The notes beneath the pieces are model-generated. The model was not told the origin of the DNA. It ran no database searches and worked only from the letters and a program-made list of their open reading frames with translations. A program made the position numbers and the translations under genes. DNA of 33,854 nucleotides from Nitrospiraceae bacterium (GTDB lineage: Bacteria > Nitrospirota > Nitrospiria > Nitrospirales > Nitrospiraceae): NCBI GenBank assembly GCA_013140715.1, contig JABFSG010000085.1, positions 1 to 33,854 of the forward strand, written 5' to 3'. Positions 17,657-26,109 of this stretch are shown here, piece after piece (position 1 is the first letter of the stretch; every line of letters begins with the position of its first letter).

Positions 17657-19168
17657 ATGAAGATCATGCAAGTCACAGCCGAAGTTTCACGAGCGGAAAC
17701 CGCAACTGCCGAGGCCTTGGTCCTCACGCATTGTGAGGGAGAGGGATTAGCCGGACAGGACGCAGCCCTGATCGATCGCTCTCTTGGCGGCGCGTTGAGC
17801 AAGCTGGTGCAGTCCAAAGAATTCGAAGGCAAAGCCAACGAAGTATTGCTGTATCACACGCAGGGTACGGTGCCTGCGAAACGATTGATACTGGCCGGCT
17901 TGGGCAAGAAAAGCGAGGTCACGCTTGAAAAGATCCGGCAAGCGATGGGTTCAGCCTCGAAACGCGTCCGGCAGGCAAAGGTTGGATCCTTTACCGTGGC
18001 GCTTCCATCAATACCGCCTACCGGAGTGTCCTGGGTCGAGGTCGCGCAGGCCATGGTCGAAGGGGCGATCCTGGGGAATTATCGTTTCACCGTCTATCGG
18101 AGCGAGACTGCCTCCGAGCAAGACATCAAGGGAATGAAGATTCTCATCCCGCGGAAGGATCAGTTACAAGAAGTAACAGAAGGAATCAGGCGCGGTGTCG
18201 CGACGGCAGAGGCGACTGTCTTTGTCCGAGACCTCTGCAACCACCCCTCTAACGTCCTGACCCCGACGAAGGTCGCCGACGAAGCGAAAGCCGTCGCCAA
18301 GGCTGAAAAAATCTCGATTAAAATTCTCGATCAGAACGAGATGGAACGCTTGGGAATGGGGGCGCTGCTCGGTGTATCGCGCGGGAGCCAAGAGCCTCCC
18401 AAATTCATCATCCTTGAATACAACGGAACGAAGAAAAAGGACGAACGGCCGGTCGTATTGGTGGGGAAAACGATCACCTTCGATACTGGTGGGATTTCGC
18501 TGAAGCCTGCAGAAAATATGGAACATATGAAGGCCGATATGACCGGCGGGGCCGAAGTTTTGGCTTCAATCCGCGCGGCAGCCAGACTCAAGCTCCCTTT
18601 ACGCCTTATCAGTATCTTGCCCGTGGCGGAAAACATGCCGGGCGGCCGAGCGATGAAACCGGGCGATATCGTCACGACCCTGTCGGGAAAGACCGTCGAA
18701 GTGCAGAATACGGATGCGGAAGGCCGACTTATCCTGGCCGACGGCCTCGCCTACGCGATGCGCTATAAACCGGCGGCTTTGATCGACATCGCAACGCTCA
18801 CGGGAGCCTGCGTCGTGGCGCTCGGCCAATTTGCAATCGGGATGTTCGGAACTGATCAGACGCTCAAAGAGCAGGTCAGGAAGTCGGGGCTCACGGCCGG
18901 CGAGCGAGTGTGGGAAATGCCCCTGTGGGACGAGTATTTTGAACAACTCAAGAGCGATGTCGCCGATATGCGCAACATCGGTGGTCGTGGCGGCGGCATG
19001 ATCACCGCAGCGCTGTTTTTGAGCAAGTTCGTGGGAGACTGCCCCTGGGTGCATCTCGATATTGCCAGTACGGACTGGAGTGAACGGGACCGGGCCTACG
19101 TTCCAAAGGGCCCTACAGGGATCGGCACACGACTGCTATTGCAATATCTAATCGATCGAAGCTTATAA
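17657..19168 (+). CDS. pepA: Leucyl aminopeptidase (M17 family)
   Basis: The protein has 503 residues, the usual length. M17 enzymes are cytosolic hexamers with two metal ions that release N-terminal residues from peptides; some also act as DNA-binding regulators. The catalytic C-terminal domain shows VGKTITFDTGGISLKP (Lys and Asp ligands), MKADMTGGAEV (Lys and Asp), and the signature NTDAEGRL near residue 350 (Asp and Glu ligands plus catalytic Arg). The N-terminal ~160 residues form the macro-like regulatory domain. GGAGGGG lies six bases before the ATG. A MITE-like element separates it from nagZ downstream by only 148 bases, so both may share a transcript. Confidence 0.96.
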   Translation: MKIMQVTAEVSRAETATAEALVLTHCEGEGLAGQDAALIDRSLGGALSKLVQSKEFEGKANEVLLYHTQGTVPAKRLILAGLGKKSEVTLEKIRQAMGSASKRVRQAKVGSFTVALPSIPPTGVSWVEVAQAMVEGAILGNYRFTVYRSETASEQDIKGMKILIPRKDQLQEVTEGIRRGVATAEATVFVRDLCNHPSNVLTPTKVADEAKAVAKAEKISIKILDQNEMERLGMGALLGVSRGSQEPPKFIILEYNGTKKKDERPVVLVGKTITFDTGGISLKPAENMEHMKADMTGGAEVLASIRAAARLKLPLRLISILPVAENMPGGRAMKPGDIVTTLSGKTVEVQNTDAEGRLILADGLAYAMRYKPAALIDIATLTGACVVALGQFAIGMFGTDQTLKEQVRKSGLTAGERVWEMPLWDEYFEQLKSDVADMRNIGGRGGGMITAALFLSKFVGDCPWVHLDIASTDWSERDRAYVPKGPTGIGTRLLLQYLIDRSL

Positions 19169-19177
19169 GAATGGCCC

Positions 19178-19305
19178 GCAGGATGTTCAGAAAGGCCGTC
19201 CAGCAAGGCCGCAGGCGAGTCGAAACCGGAGGCGTACCCTTCTGGGGTACGTTGAGGATTTCAATGAGCCGAGAACGAAGCTGGAGGACTTTATCAACAG
19301 CCTGC
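19178..19305. mobile_element. 128-bp MITE-like palindromic element between pepA and nagZ
   Basis: The ends form ~26-bp imperfect terminal inverted repeats: the left begins GCAGGATGTTCAG and continues to GTCCAGC, and the right, read in reverse complement, begins GCAGGCTGTTGAT and continues to CTCCAGC. In the middle CGTACCC (19233-19239) pairs with GGGTACG (19245-19251) over a 5-base loop. No coding capacity is seen. It starts nine bases after the pepA stop and ends 11 bases before the nagZ ATG, so any pepA-nagZ transcript must carry this structure. A degenerate copy is at 8676-8753. No clear target-site duplication is visible. Confidence 0.75.
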
Positions 19306-19316
19306 AGAAGGATTTC

Positions 19317-20420
19317 ATGACCTCACGCGATAAGATCGGGCAGCTCTTCATGGTCGGATTTCTCGGCACGTCGGTCACGCCAGATCTGGCCTCATTCATC
19401 AAGAAATACAAGCCGGGCGGGGTCATTCTGTTCTCGCGGAATCTGGAATCCGTCGAGCAGATGGTTGACCTGACCAACGACTTGCAGGCCTGCAGCCCCC
19501 ACTCGCCGCTGACGATCTCGATTGATCAAGAAGGTGGGCGGGTCTCACGTCTGCCGAAAGGTTTTACAATCTTCCCTCCCTGCAGCCTATTGGGCCGTTC
19601 CAATTCAACCGAGTTGGCCTATGCCGCTGCAGCCACCATTGCCAAAGAGTTGAAGGCGGTCGGCGTGAACATGAATATGGCGCCGGTGCTGGACGTGAAC
19701 AGCAATCCGGACAATCCGGTTATCGGCGACCGTGCGTTCGGTACGACCCCCGATGTCGTCTGTGAGTTGGGGCTGGCGACAATCGCAGGGCTCCAGGACA
19801 ACCGGGTCGTGGCCTGCGGGAAACACTTTCCCGGTCATGGCGATACGAATACCGATTCCCACAAAGAGCTCCCCGTGGTTGAAGCACAGCGGGACCGCTT
19901 GGAAGCCGTCGAATTTCCCCCCTTCCGCCGTGCGATACAACGGGGCGTTGCATCGATGATGACCGCACATGTGCTCTACCGAGCCCTCGATCCAGAATTG
20001 CCTGCCACGCTCTCACCAACGATTATTACGGATCTCTTGCGCCGGGAACTGCAATACGACGGAGCGGTGTTGACGGACGACTTGGAAATGCTAGCGATCA
20101 TCGACCACTATGGCATCGAAGATGCTGCAGTTCGTGCGATCCTTGCGGGCTGCGATATCTTATTGATTTGTAAAGATCGTGACCGTGAAATCGCGGCGTT
20201 CGAGGCGGTGGAGAAGGCAGTGGAATCAGGCGCGATTTCGACCGAGCGGTTAGACCTCTCGATGGCTCGAATCGCCCGGCTGAAAGACCGGTTTGTGGCG
20301 CCCTATAAACCGGTGACAGTCTCCGATGCGAAGCTCATTGCCGGGTGCCGAACCCATCAAGCCTTGTTGCATTCGATTGAACGGATCCGGGAACAGCTAT
20401 CCCATCCGCAATATTCATGA
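19317..20420 (+). CDS. nagZ: Beta-N-acetylhexosaminidase (glycoside hydrolase family 3)
   Basis: The protein has 367 residues, the expected single-domain size. NagZ removes N-acetylglucosamine from muropeptides in cell-wall recycling. The family signature KHFPGHGDTNTDSH, holding the catalytic His and Asp, is intact near residue 170; the nucleophile Asp is in VLTDDLEM near residue 250; the substrate-binding Arg is in DQEGGRVSRL. There is no signal peptide, consistent with a cytoplasmic enzyme. AAGGA lies about five bases before the ATG, immediately after the right end of the MITE-like element, so the element may influence its translation. No ampG or anhydro-muramyl kinase gene is adjacent. Confidence 0.95.
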   Translation: MTSRDKIGQLFMVGFLGTSVTPDLASFIKKYKPGGVILFSRNLESVEQMVDLTNDLQACSPHSPLTISIDQEGGRVSRLPKGFTIFPPCSLLGRSNSTELAYAAAATIAKELKAVGVNMNMAPVLDVNSNPDNPVIGDRAFGTTPDVVCELGLATIAGLQDNRVVACGKHFPGHGDTNTDSHKELPVVEAQRDRLEAVEFPPFRRAIQRGVASMMTAHVLYRALDPELPATLSPTIITDLLRRELQYDGAVLTDDLEMLAIIDHYGIEDAAVRAILAGCDILLICKDRDREIAAFEAVEKAVESGAISTERLDLSMARIARLKDRFVAPYKPVTVSDAKLIAGCRTHQALLHSIERIREQLSHPQYS

Positions 20421-20749
20421 GCCCTCTCCGGCGATCGACGCGCCGCTACGATGAGAAACCTTCGTCCCTCGTCGTTCGCGAAGCGTGAAACGCCGGTGAC
20501 ATACGGGCGGCAGCTTGCCAGAGACAAAACCTGATTCTCCCACCGCCAGCCGGCTTGGCCATAATGGCGCTTTCACTACTTGCCACTTTCGCTATCGGTT
20601 TCTGCTATATTGCTCAAACCCAATCGGGGCAATAGGTCTGTATGAGTTCCGTGGCTACTCCTAGAGTTATAGCCATCATATCGATCATACAATCGCATTC
20701 ACGGGCTGAAAGACTGCCACCCGTAACCAGGCTAGATGAGGGCTGTTCG
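20421..20749 (+). other. Intergenic region nagZ to small membrane protein
   Basis: This gap of 329 bases holds a short GTGAAGCG-family fragment (GTTCGCGAAGCGTGAAA, ~20473-20489) and an extended -10 match, TGCTATATT (20603-20611), which could drive the next gene. An open frame from 20642 extends the next gene's frame upstream, but it lacks a ribosome site and looks non-coding. Confidence 0.4.
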
Positions 20750-21133
20750 ATGGAGACCGCGAAAAGAGATGTGCTGCTTGGAACGATCACCTGGTGGGGC
20801 TTTCACGGCCTCCTCCTTTGGTTGGGAGCCTCGCACTTTGTGAATGCGCAAGGGACCGAGGGGCAACTCCTATTGTCGGATCTATTTGCCGGCACCCTTA
20901 TAGGAGCCGCTGTGCTCTCCCTCCTTCGGTTGACTGCCGGGCGCATTCTGCTGCGTGCGGTTGGACTGGTCGGTATCGCCCTCGCCCTGCTTCCACTGTG
21001 GAAGGGAACGTTTCAATGGGGCAGCATCACCGATATTGCAATCTGGGCCTATACGTTCTTTTCCTTCGGACCCATGAGTTGGCGGCATGCCCTCTATACG
21101 CCGCTCGGTGTCTTTGAAAAACTAAAGACATAA
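20750..21133 (+). CDS. Small integral membrane protein, function unknown
   Basis: The protein has 127 residues. The frame is open from 20642, but the ATG at 20750 has GAGGG seven bases before it and begins a protein-like sequence (METAKRDVLLGTITWWGF). By eye there are four hydrophobic helices: ~10-28, ~42-62, ~68-88 and ~95-115. There is no signal peptide cleavage site or known motif. The polar ends and Trp-rich helix borders suit an inner-membrane protein. I do not recognise the family. The next gene is on the opposite strand. Confidence 0.7.
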   Translation: METAKRDVLLGTITWWGFHGLLLWLGASHFVNAQGTEGQLLLSDLFAGTLIGAAVLSLLRLTAGRILLRAVGLVGIALALLPLWKGTFQWGSITDIAIWAYTFFSFGPMSWRHALYTPLGVFEKLKT

Positions 21134-21178
21134 GGCACGGCCGCCCTATACCCTTCTATCGAACCGCCCATGCAGCTC

Positions 21179-21478
21179 CTATCGGCCTAACCCTGGGATG
21201 AGCTGCTTCAGGGATTCACCTTCTTTCTTGATAGCCTCCCCGCCAGCCGGCGACAGAGAAGCCAACTGATCTTTGGCCTGCTTGATCGTGGCCATGTTCT
21301 TTTGGAGCGCATCCACGTTCTTCTGCATCTCGACCAACGCACTCCCGATCTGGCTAATTGAAGTTTTTAGACCGAAGAGACCTTGAGCTGAGGCGACATG
21401 CAACGACACCCCTCCCAAGCCAAATCCGAGCAGGAACGCGGCAATCACAAAGATGTACGTCGTTCGTGTAGCGGTCAT
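21179..21478 (-). CDS. Small exported coiled-coil protein, function unknown
   Basis: The protein has 99 residues from the ATG at 21478, which has AAGGAGG six bases upstream; the frame extends further but without a site. Residues ~6-32 are a signal peptide or signal anchor (YIFVIAAFLLGFGLGGVSLHVASAQG), with a possible cleavage after ASA. The rest is a helical, Lys/Gln/Ala-rich region (ISQIGSALVEMQKNVDALQK) predicted to form a coiled coil, ending in a Pro-Gly tail. This layout suits a periplasmic or membrane-anchored structural protein. No family is recognised. It converges on the small membrane protein gene. Confidence 0.75.
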   Translation of the reverse strand: MTATRTTYIFVIAAFLLGFGLGGVSLHVASAQGLFGLKTSISQIGSALVEMQKNVDALQKNMATIKQAKDQLASLSPAGGEAIKKEGESLKQLIPGLGR

Positions 21479-21588
21479 AGATCCTCCTTGGTTATGTGTT
21501 TTGCCTACCTGCATAGGCGCGACGCGCGAAGATGAAACTTCAGACCAGTCCCGCGTCTCTCGCGCGTCTCACAAGTCCCGCGCGAATA

Positions 21589-21608
21589 GCGAGATACCCT
21601 TCACGAAG
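21589..21608 (-). repeat. GTGAAGCGTATCTCG-family fragment
   Basis: On the minus strand this reads CTTCGTGAAGGGTATCTCGC, matching the family word GTGAAGCGTATCTCG with one change. It lies between the coiled-coil protein gene and the HELGH gene. Confidence 0.5.
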
Positions 21609-21654
21609 AACGTTGTGCGGGCAATTCGAAATGAACCGACATGAATAATTGAGC

Positions 21655-21903
21655 TTAGGTCTTGGCCTTGCCGTTATCCAGATGCCGGTGTTGCCAGTCG
21701 AGCCAGGCATGGCCAAGTTCATGGGCGAGAATATAGCGTCGCCTGGTTACGGGCAAACGCTTGCGAAGGTAAATTGTCTTGGTGGCGTCATCCCAGATGC
21801 CGTCGGCATTCGGATCGCGACGGTCCATGTCCGTATCGGACAGCTGGCGAACGGAAATCCGATAACCGAACGGAAAGACGACTCGAGAAGGCATGCGCAA
21901 CAT
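21655..21903 (-). CDS. Mini metallopeptidase-like protein with HELGH motif
   Basis: The protein has 82 residues from the ATG at 21903, which has AGGAG eight bases upstream; upstream ATGs (21957, 22074) lack one. The C-terminal third has YILAHELGHAWLDWQH, an HExxH zinc motif in the style of ImmA/IrrE or SprT-like proteins. The preceding part, DGIWDDATKTIYLRK, resembles the strand just before the active helix in such enzymes. At 82 residues it is shorter than known catalytic members, and the third zinc ligand is not obvious (His17 residues later or Asp are possible). It might be a minimal peptidase, a binding module, or a remnant. There is no signal peptide. Confidence 0.7.
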   Translation of the reverse strand: MLRMPSRVVFPFGYRISVRQLSDTDMDRRDPNADGIWDDATKTIYLRKRLPVTRRRYILAHELGHAWLDWQHRHLDNGKAKT

Positions 21904-22067
21904 CACCGCTGCTCCTGTTCGGTTGTTAGCGTACCACAAAGTCCTACCTCGCTTCATGGGAGATGTGTTACATAAGATCAACGAGTTATGAATAATTTCT
22001 ACTCGGGGAAACCTCATACTTTGAACCTGCGCACACCTCGAAACTCTCGGGTGCCGATCTAGTTTTT

Positions 22068-22096
22068 TTCGCATCCTGCTTGTGCAGGAGTATACT
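22068..22096 (+). promoter_or_regulatory. Probable promoter of the lysine-type operon
   Basis: TTCGCA (22068-22073, 4/6) and TATACT (22091-22096, 5/6) are 17 bases apart. Transcription would start near 22103, leaving a ~14-base leader that contains GAGG before the ATG at 22117. Confidence 0.45.
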
Positions 22097-22116
22097 AATA
22101 CGTAGTGAGGTCGACG

Positions 22117-23205
22117 ATGTATCGTGTGCTCGTTCTCGGCGCTGGAAAGATCGGCTCTCTGATTGCCTGCCTCTTGTCAGAAAGCGGAGACTATGAGGTC
22201 TCCCTCGGTGACGTCAGCCACGATGCTTCCAAGCGGTTCGTCGAAGACCTGGGTCTCTCGCGAGTAACCCCCTTACTTCTCGACGCCCGACACCCAGATG
22301 CGATCAGCGCCCATCTGAAAGGGCATCGATTCGATGCGGTCCTGTCGGGCCTCCCCTATTTCTGCAACCCCGTCGTCGCTGGGTTGGCTCGGGAACATGG
22401 GCTGCACTATTTCGACCTGACGGAGGACGTCGAGGTCACCAACCAGGTCAAAGTCCTGAGCACCGACTCGCCGCAAGCCTTTGTCCCGCAATGCGGTCTG
22501 GCCCCCGGATTCATCAGTATCGCAGCGCACGACTTGATCACTCATTTCGATAGGGTGGATACGGTCAAAATGCGGGTCGGGGCCTTACCCGTTCATCCAA
22601 GCAATGCTCTCAAGTATTCGCTGACCTGGTCCACCGATGGGTTAATCAACGAGTACGGCAACATCTGTTATGGGATTGAGGGGGGAGAGAAGGTGCCGCT
22701 CCAGCCTCTCGAAGGGTATGAAACGATCGAGGTGGATGGGCTCCTGTACGAAGCGTTCAACACCTCCGGAGGATTGGGCACGTTGGCCGATACCTATGCG
22801 GGAAAAGTCCAGACCATGAACTACAAGACTCTCCGGTATCCCGGCCATTGCGAGAAAATCCATCTCTTAATGAAGGATCTCAAGCTGAATGAGGATCGTG
22901 AGACTCTCAAGAAAATTCTCGAACGGGCGGTTCCCCAGACATTACAAGACGTCGTGCTGATCTATGCCTCCGTGATGGGAACGAGAGAAGGCGCCCTGTT
23001 CGAAGAAAACTACGTGAAGAAGATCTATCCCCAATGCATTAAGAGAAAACTATGGTCGGCCATTCAAATGACAACTGCCTCAAGCCTCTGTGCGGTGGTG
23101 GATCTCGTGCTGGCAACGCCCGAACGGTACAAGGGGTTCGTGACTCAGGAATCGTTTCTGTTACAAGACGTGCTCAAGAATCGGTTTGGAGCCTGCTATC
23201 GATGA
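22117..23205 (+). CDS. Saccharopine dehydrogenase-family oxidoreductase
   Basis: The protein has 362 residues from the ATG at 22117 (GAGG six bases upstream); a GTG at 22105 is an unlikely alternative. The N-terminal Rossmann fold carries [17 protein letters not shown] and an acidic residue at the end of strand 2 (LGDVS). The middle and C-terminal parts are the saccharopine dehydrogenase catalytic fold: [31 protein letters not shown] and [12 protein letters not shown]. Saccharopine dehydrogenase oxidises saccharopine to glutamate plus alpha-aminoadipate semialdehyde. Related family members act on other amino acids, so the activity is inferred. Strong support comes from the next gene, an ALDH7-type enzyme that consumes this semialdehyde. 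The stop overlaps that gene's start (ATGA). Confidence 0.82.
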   Translation: MYRVLVLGAGKIGSLIACLLSESGDYEVSLGDVSHDASKRFVEDLGLSRVTPLLLDARHPDAISAHLKGHRFDAVLSGLPYFCNPVVAGLAREHGLHYFDLTEDVEVTNQVKVLSTDSPQAFVPQCGLAPGFISIAAHDLITHFDRVDTVKMRVGALPVHPSNALKYSLTWSTDGLINEYGNICYGIEGGEKVPLQPLEGYETIEVDGLLYEAFNTSGGLGTLADTYAGKVQTMNYKTLRYPGHCEKIHLLMKDLKLNEDRETLKKILERAVPQTLQDVVLIYASVMGTREGALFEENYVKKIYPQCIKRKLWSAIQMTTASSLCAVVDLVLATPERYKGFVTQESFLLQDVLKNRFGACYR

Positions 23206-24728
23206 CGGCTGCCTCGGAAATTCTGAAGGGATTGGGCCTGAGCGATATTAACGCCGGTGGCAGCACCGGGACCCATTGGTGGGCTTCCGGCAAACAGACA
23301 CCACTATTGGAATCGGTGAATCCGGCGACCGGCGAAACCCTCGCGCAGATTCGTGCCTGTTCAACCGACGACTATGAGCAGATCCTACGGGAGTCTGTCG
23401 CAGCCTTTCAGCAATGGAGGCTCGTGCCGGCCCCCAAGAGAGGGGAACTTGTCCGCCTGATCGGCGTTGCGTTGCGGGAGCAGAAGGATTTACTTGGCTC
23501 GCTCGTGTCTCTCGAAGTCGGCAAAATCAAGGCGGAGGGGGACGGCGAAGTCCAGGAAATGATCGATATGGCGGACTTTGCCGTAGGCCAGTCGCGAATG
23601 TTGTATGGAACGACGATGCATTCCGAGAGGCCGCAACATCGGATGTCGGAGCAATGGCATCCGCTCGGACCGGTCGGCGTCATCACCGCCTTCAATTTTC
23701 CCGTCGCAGTCTGGGCCTGGAACGCCTTTCTGGCCGCAATCGCCGGAAATACGGTTGTGTGGAAGCCTTCGCCGAAAGCGCCGCTCTGTGCGATCGCGGT
23801 ACAGCGCCTCTGCAACCGAGTGATGGAGCAGCAGGGCTACCGGGGAATCTTCTCGCTGATCGTGACGGCCGAGAAGACCATGGCGGAGACGATGGTCCGG
23901 GACAATCGATTCCCATTGATCTCATTCACCGGGTCCGTACCGGTCGGTCGATCTGTGGCCTCGACCGTTGCGCAACGGCTGGGGCGAACACTTCTGGAAC
24001 TGAGCGGAAACAACGCCATCATCGTGGACCAGACAGCAGACCTCTCCCTGGCGATCCGCGCCATCGTATTCGGCGCAGTCGGCACAGCCGGCCAACGTTG
24101 TACTACGACCAGGCGGCTGTTCGTCCATAGGTCTCGTTACGATGAAGTGGTCGGAAAGTTGATCTCGGCCTACAAACAGATCCGCATCGGCAACCCGTTG
24201 GAGCCAGGAGTACTCATGGGCCCCCTGATCGATCACGGTGCAGTTGAGGGCTATCGGAAGGCTCTCGAAGAGGTGAAACAGGCGGGAGGGACAGTCCTCT
24301 ATGGCGGACAGGTACTGGATCGACCGGGAAATTTCGTGGAACCGGCCATCGTGAAAGCGGAGAACCAGTGGCCCGTCGTCCAGCGCGAGACCTTTGCCCC
24401 AATTCTCTATATCATGCCCTTCACGATGCTCGACGAGGCCATCGCCTTGCAGAATGCGGCCCCTCAAGGTTTGTCTTCGGCTATTTTTACGTCCGACGTG
24501 CGGAGCAGCGAGCGGTTCACCTCTACTGCCGGCAGCGACTGCGGGATCGCCAATGTGAACATCGGCACGTCCGGGGCGGAAATCGGCGGCGCCTTCGGTG
24601 GCGAGAAGGAAACAGGCGGTGGACGCGAAGCCGGATCGGATGCATGGAAAGCCTATATGCGGCGGCAGACGAACACAACCAATTGGGGTGACGGTTTGCC
24701 GTTGGCCCAAGGCATTCAGTTCGGCTGA
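23202..24728 (+). CDS. Alpha-aminoadipate semialdehyde dehydrogenase (ALDH7 family)
   Basis: The protein has 508 residues from the ATG at 23202, which overlaps the previous stop by four bases; the frame's extension to 23052 lies inside the previous gene. The ALDH catalytic set is present: Asn165 (TAFNFP), Lys188 (WKPSPKAP), Glu266 (LLELSGNN) and nucleophile Cys300. Antiquitin-specific segments, [43 protein letters not shown] and the C-terminal LPLAQGIQF, closely match my memory of human ALDH7A1. Such enzymes oxidise aminoadipate semialdehyde (or its cyclic form, piperideine-6-carboxylate) to alpha-aminoadipate with NAD. It is cytosolic. Its place after a saccharopine dehydrogenase supports lysine breakdown. 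Confidence 0.92.
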   Translation: MTAASEILKGLGLSDINAGGSTGTHWWASGKQTPLLESVNPATGETLAQIRACSTDDYEQILRESVAAFQQWRLVPAPKRGELVRLIGVALREQKDLLGSLVSLEVGKIKAEGDGEVQEMIDMADFAVGQSRMLYGTTMHSERPQHRMSEQWHPLGPVGVITAFNFPVAVWAWNAFLAAIAGNTVVWKPSPKAPLCAIAVQRLCNRVMEQQGYRGIFSLIVTAEKTMAETMVRDNRFPLISFTGSVPVGRSVASTVAQRLGRTLLELSGNNAIIVDQTADLSLAIRAIVFGAVGTAGQRCTTTRRLFVHRSRYDEVVGKLISAYKQIRIGNPLEPGVLMGPLIDHGAVEGYRKALEEVKQAGGTVLYGGQVLDRPGNFVEPAIVKAENQWPVVQRETFAPILYIMPFTMLDEAIALQNAAPQGLSSAIFTSDVRSSERFTSTAGSDCGIANVNIGTSGAEIGGAFGGEKETGGGREAGSDAWKAYMRRQTNTTNWGDGLPLAQGIQFG

Positions 24729-24763
24729 TCGTGTCCGTGCCTGAGCAACAAGGAGCGTGGATC

Positions 24764-25360
24764 ATGGAACCAGGTATTGAGTTGGATGCGTTGATCGCCA
24801 GAATGATTGAGGACTATGTATCAAAGAATCGGGCAGCCAAGGTGCTGCGGAGGTTGCTGGACGAGGCGGGTGTCGGTTTCTACCCGGTCGCAGACCACTT
24901 GACGCTACGGACCTTGGATATCGACCGGCGTGCTGAGGAATACACGAAGCTCGGGTATGAGTATGGTGAAACCATCGAGTACGAAGACTGGTACGCTAAG
25001 GTCTATCGGAAAGTCGGATATCCCGCGCTCTTCGTGGATCAAGCCTATCCCGACGATCGAGGCCGCACCAGCATTATCCCTGGTTGGGTCAAGACATTCG
25101 GCGACCGGGTGTTCCATCATGTGGCGGTGCGCGTGGAAGACATCGAGCAGGCGATTGAACGATTAAAGTCACAGGGGATAGTCTTCGCCGGTCAGATCGT
25201 CGGCGCCCGCGGCGGCCAGTTGCGGCAAATTTTCACGCTGCCGGAAATGATCGACGGCCAGGCATTTTCTGTACTGGAACTCGCGGAACGCCACCGCGGC
25301 TACCAGGGATTCTCTCCTCCTCAGGCCGATAGCCTGATGAAATCGACCCTAGTCAGATAA
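24764..25360 (+). CDS. VOC-fold, HPPD/HglS-like putative non-heme iron dioxygenase
   Basis: The protein has 198 residues from the ATG at 24764 (AAGGAG eight bases upstream); a GTG at 24731 is less likely. It resembles the metal-binding core of 4-hydroxyphenylpyruvate dioxygenase in a short form: FHHVAVRVEDIEQAIERL mirrors HPPD's HIA-DI segment, and RQIFTLP followed by FSVLELAER mirrors its QIFT...E metal-ligand segment. Candidate iron ligands are His45 (ADHLTLRT), His119 and Glu172. The only operon partners are the saccharopine dehydrogenase and the ALDH7 enzyme, 35 bases upstream. This suggests a role like HglS, which turns 2-oxoadipate into 2-hydroxyglutarate with decarboxylation. That function is a hypothesis; the fold call is moderate. 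Confidence 0.75.
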   Translation: MEPGIELDALIARMIEDYVSKNRAAKVLRRLLDEAGVGFYPVADHLTLRTLDIDRRAEEYTKLGYEYGETIEYEDWYAKVYRKVGYPALFVDQAYPDDRGRTSIIPGWVKTFGDRVFHHVAVRVEDIEQAIERLKSQGIVFAGQIVGARGGQLRQIFTLPEMIDGQAFSVLELAERHRGYQGFSPPQADSLMKSTLVR

Positions 25361-25496
25361 TCCTCTGCAAAAGATTGTTGAACCCTTTTATAACTCCGTG
25401 TCTCATACAGCCAGTCAGATGGCGACAGGCCATGTCAGCCTGGATAGCAGGTGAAGATCACTGTTTCCCAACCCCAACCGTAGGAGGTACGTTGTG

Positions 25497-26015
25497 ATGA
25501 AGAAAGGACTGCTCGCCGCCGTGGCGATTGCTATCATCGGATGTAGCGGAGTCGCGCCCCAGAAGGCTGTAAGCGGGGAGCCCACAAGCCCTGCCGTCGG
25601 ATATGAGCTGCATGTGCAGGCCCCCCACATGATGACGGACGGCACAGTGGGCGGCCCGTTCCATCATTACTGTAAGGGAATTTCCGACAAGATTCTTCAG
25701 TGCCTCTTGTTCGAATCGACTGATCCGAAGGCCCCATTGGTGGGGGTCGAGTATTTTGTCGCCAAAGACCTGACACGAAAGCTCCCCGCCATACAGTGGC
25801 ACCGGTATTTCCACGATCATAAAGTAGAAGTCGCGACGGGCCGTGTCCAAATCCTCGATATGCCGGCTGACCAGGCCGCTAAAGTGGCGGATATCGCAGC
25901 AGGGACAGACGGTGTGATCTATCACCTGTGGCCACATGGTCAGGAATTTCCTGACGGCACCGTGAGTATCCCGCAGTCCCTCGGACACAAGTTCACTGGG
26001 TATTCTGACAAGTAG
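25497..26015 (+). CDS. DUF1264-family lipoprotein
   Basis: The protein has 172 residues from the ATG at 25497 (AGGAGG nine bases upstream); an adjacent GTG at 25494 is an alternative. The N-terminus MKKGLLAAVAIAIIGCSG is a lipoprotein signal with lipobox IIGC, so the mature protein should be anchored in the envelope. The rest follows DUF1264, the family of plant oil-body-associated proteins: VGYELHVQAPHMM, FHHYCKGISDKILQCLLFES, LVGVEYFVAKDL, WHRYFHDHKVEV. The abundance of His and Cys in conserved places suggests metal or cofactor binding, but the biochemical role of the family is not known to me. The cytochrome c gene follows on the same strand. Confidence 0.85.
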   Translation: MKKGLLAAVAIAIIGCSGVAPQKAVSGEPTSPAVGYELHVQAPHMMTDGTVGGPFHHYCKGISDKILQCLLFESTDPKAPLVGVEYFVAKDLTRKLPAIQWHRYFHDHKVEVATGRVQILDMPADQAAKVADIAAGTDGVIYHLWPHGQEFPDGTVSIPQSLGHKFTGYSDK

Positions 26016-26109
26016 GATCAACAGGGGGCCAGCCTTGTCCTGGTTGGACCGGGTTGGTCCCTGCGTGTGGCCAGGGTCGATGACCGTTGCGAAATGCGAG
26101 GTGGAGCGA

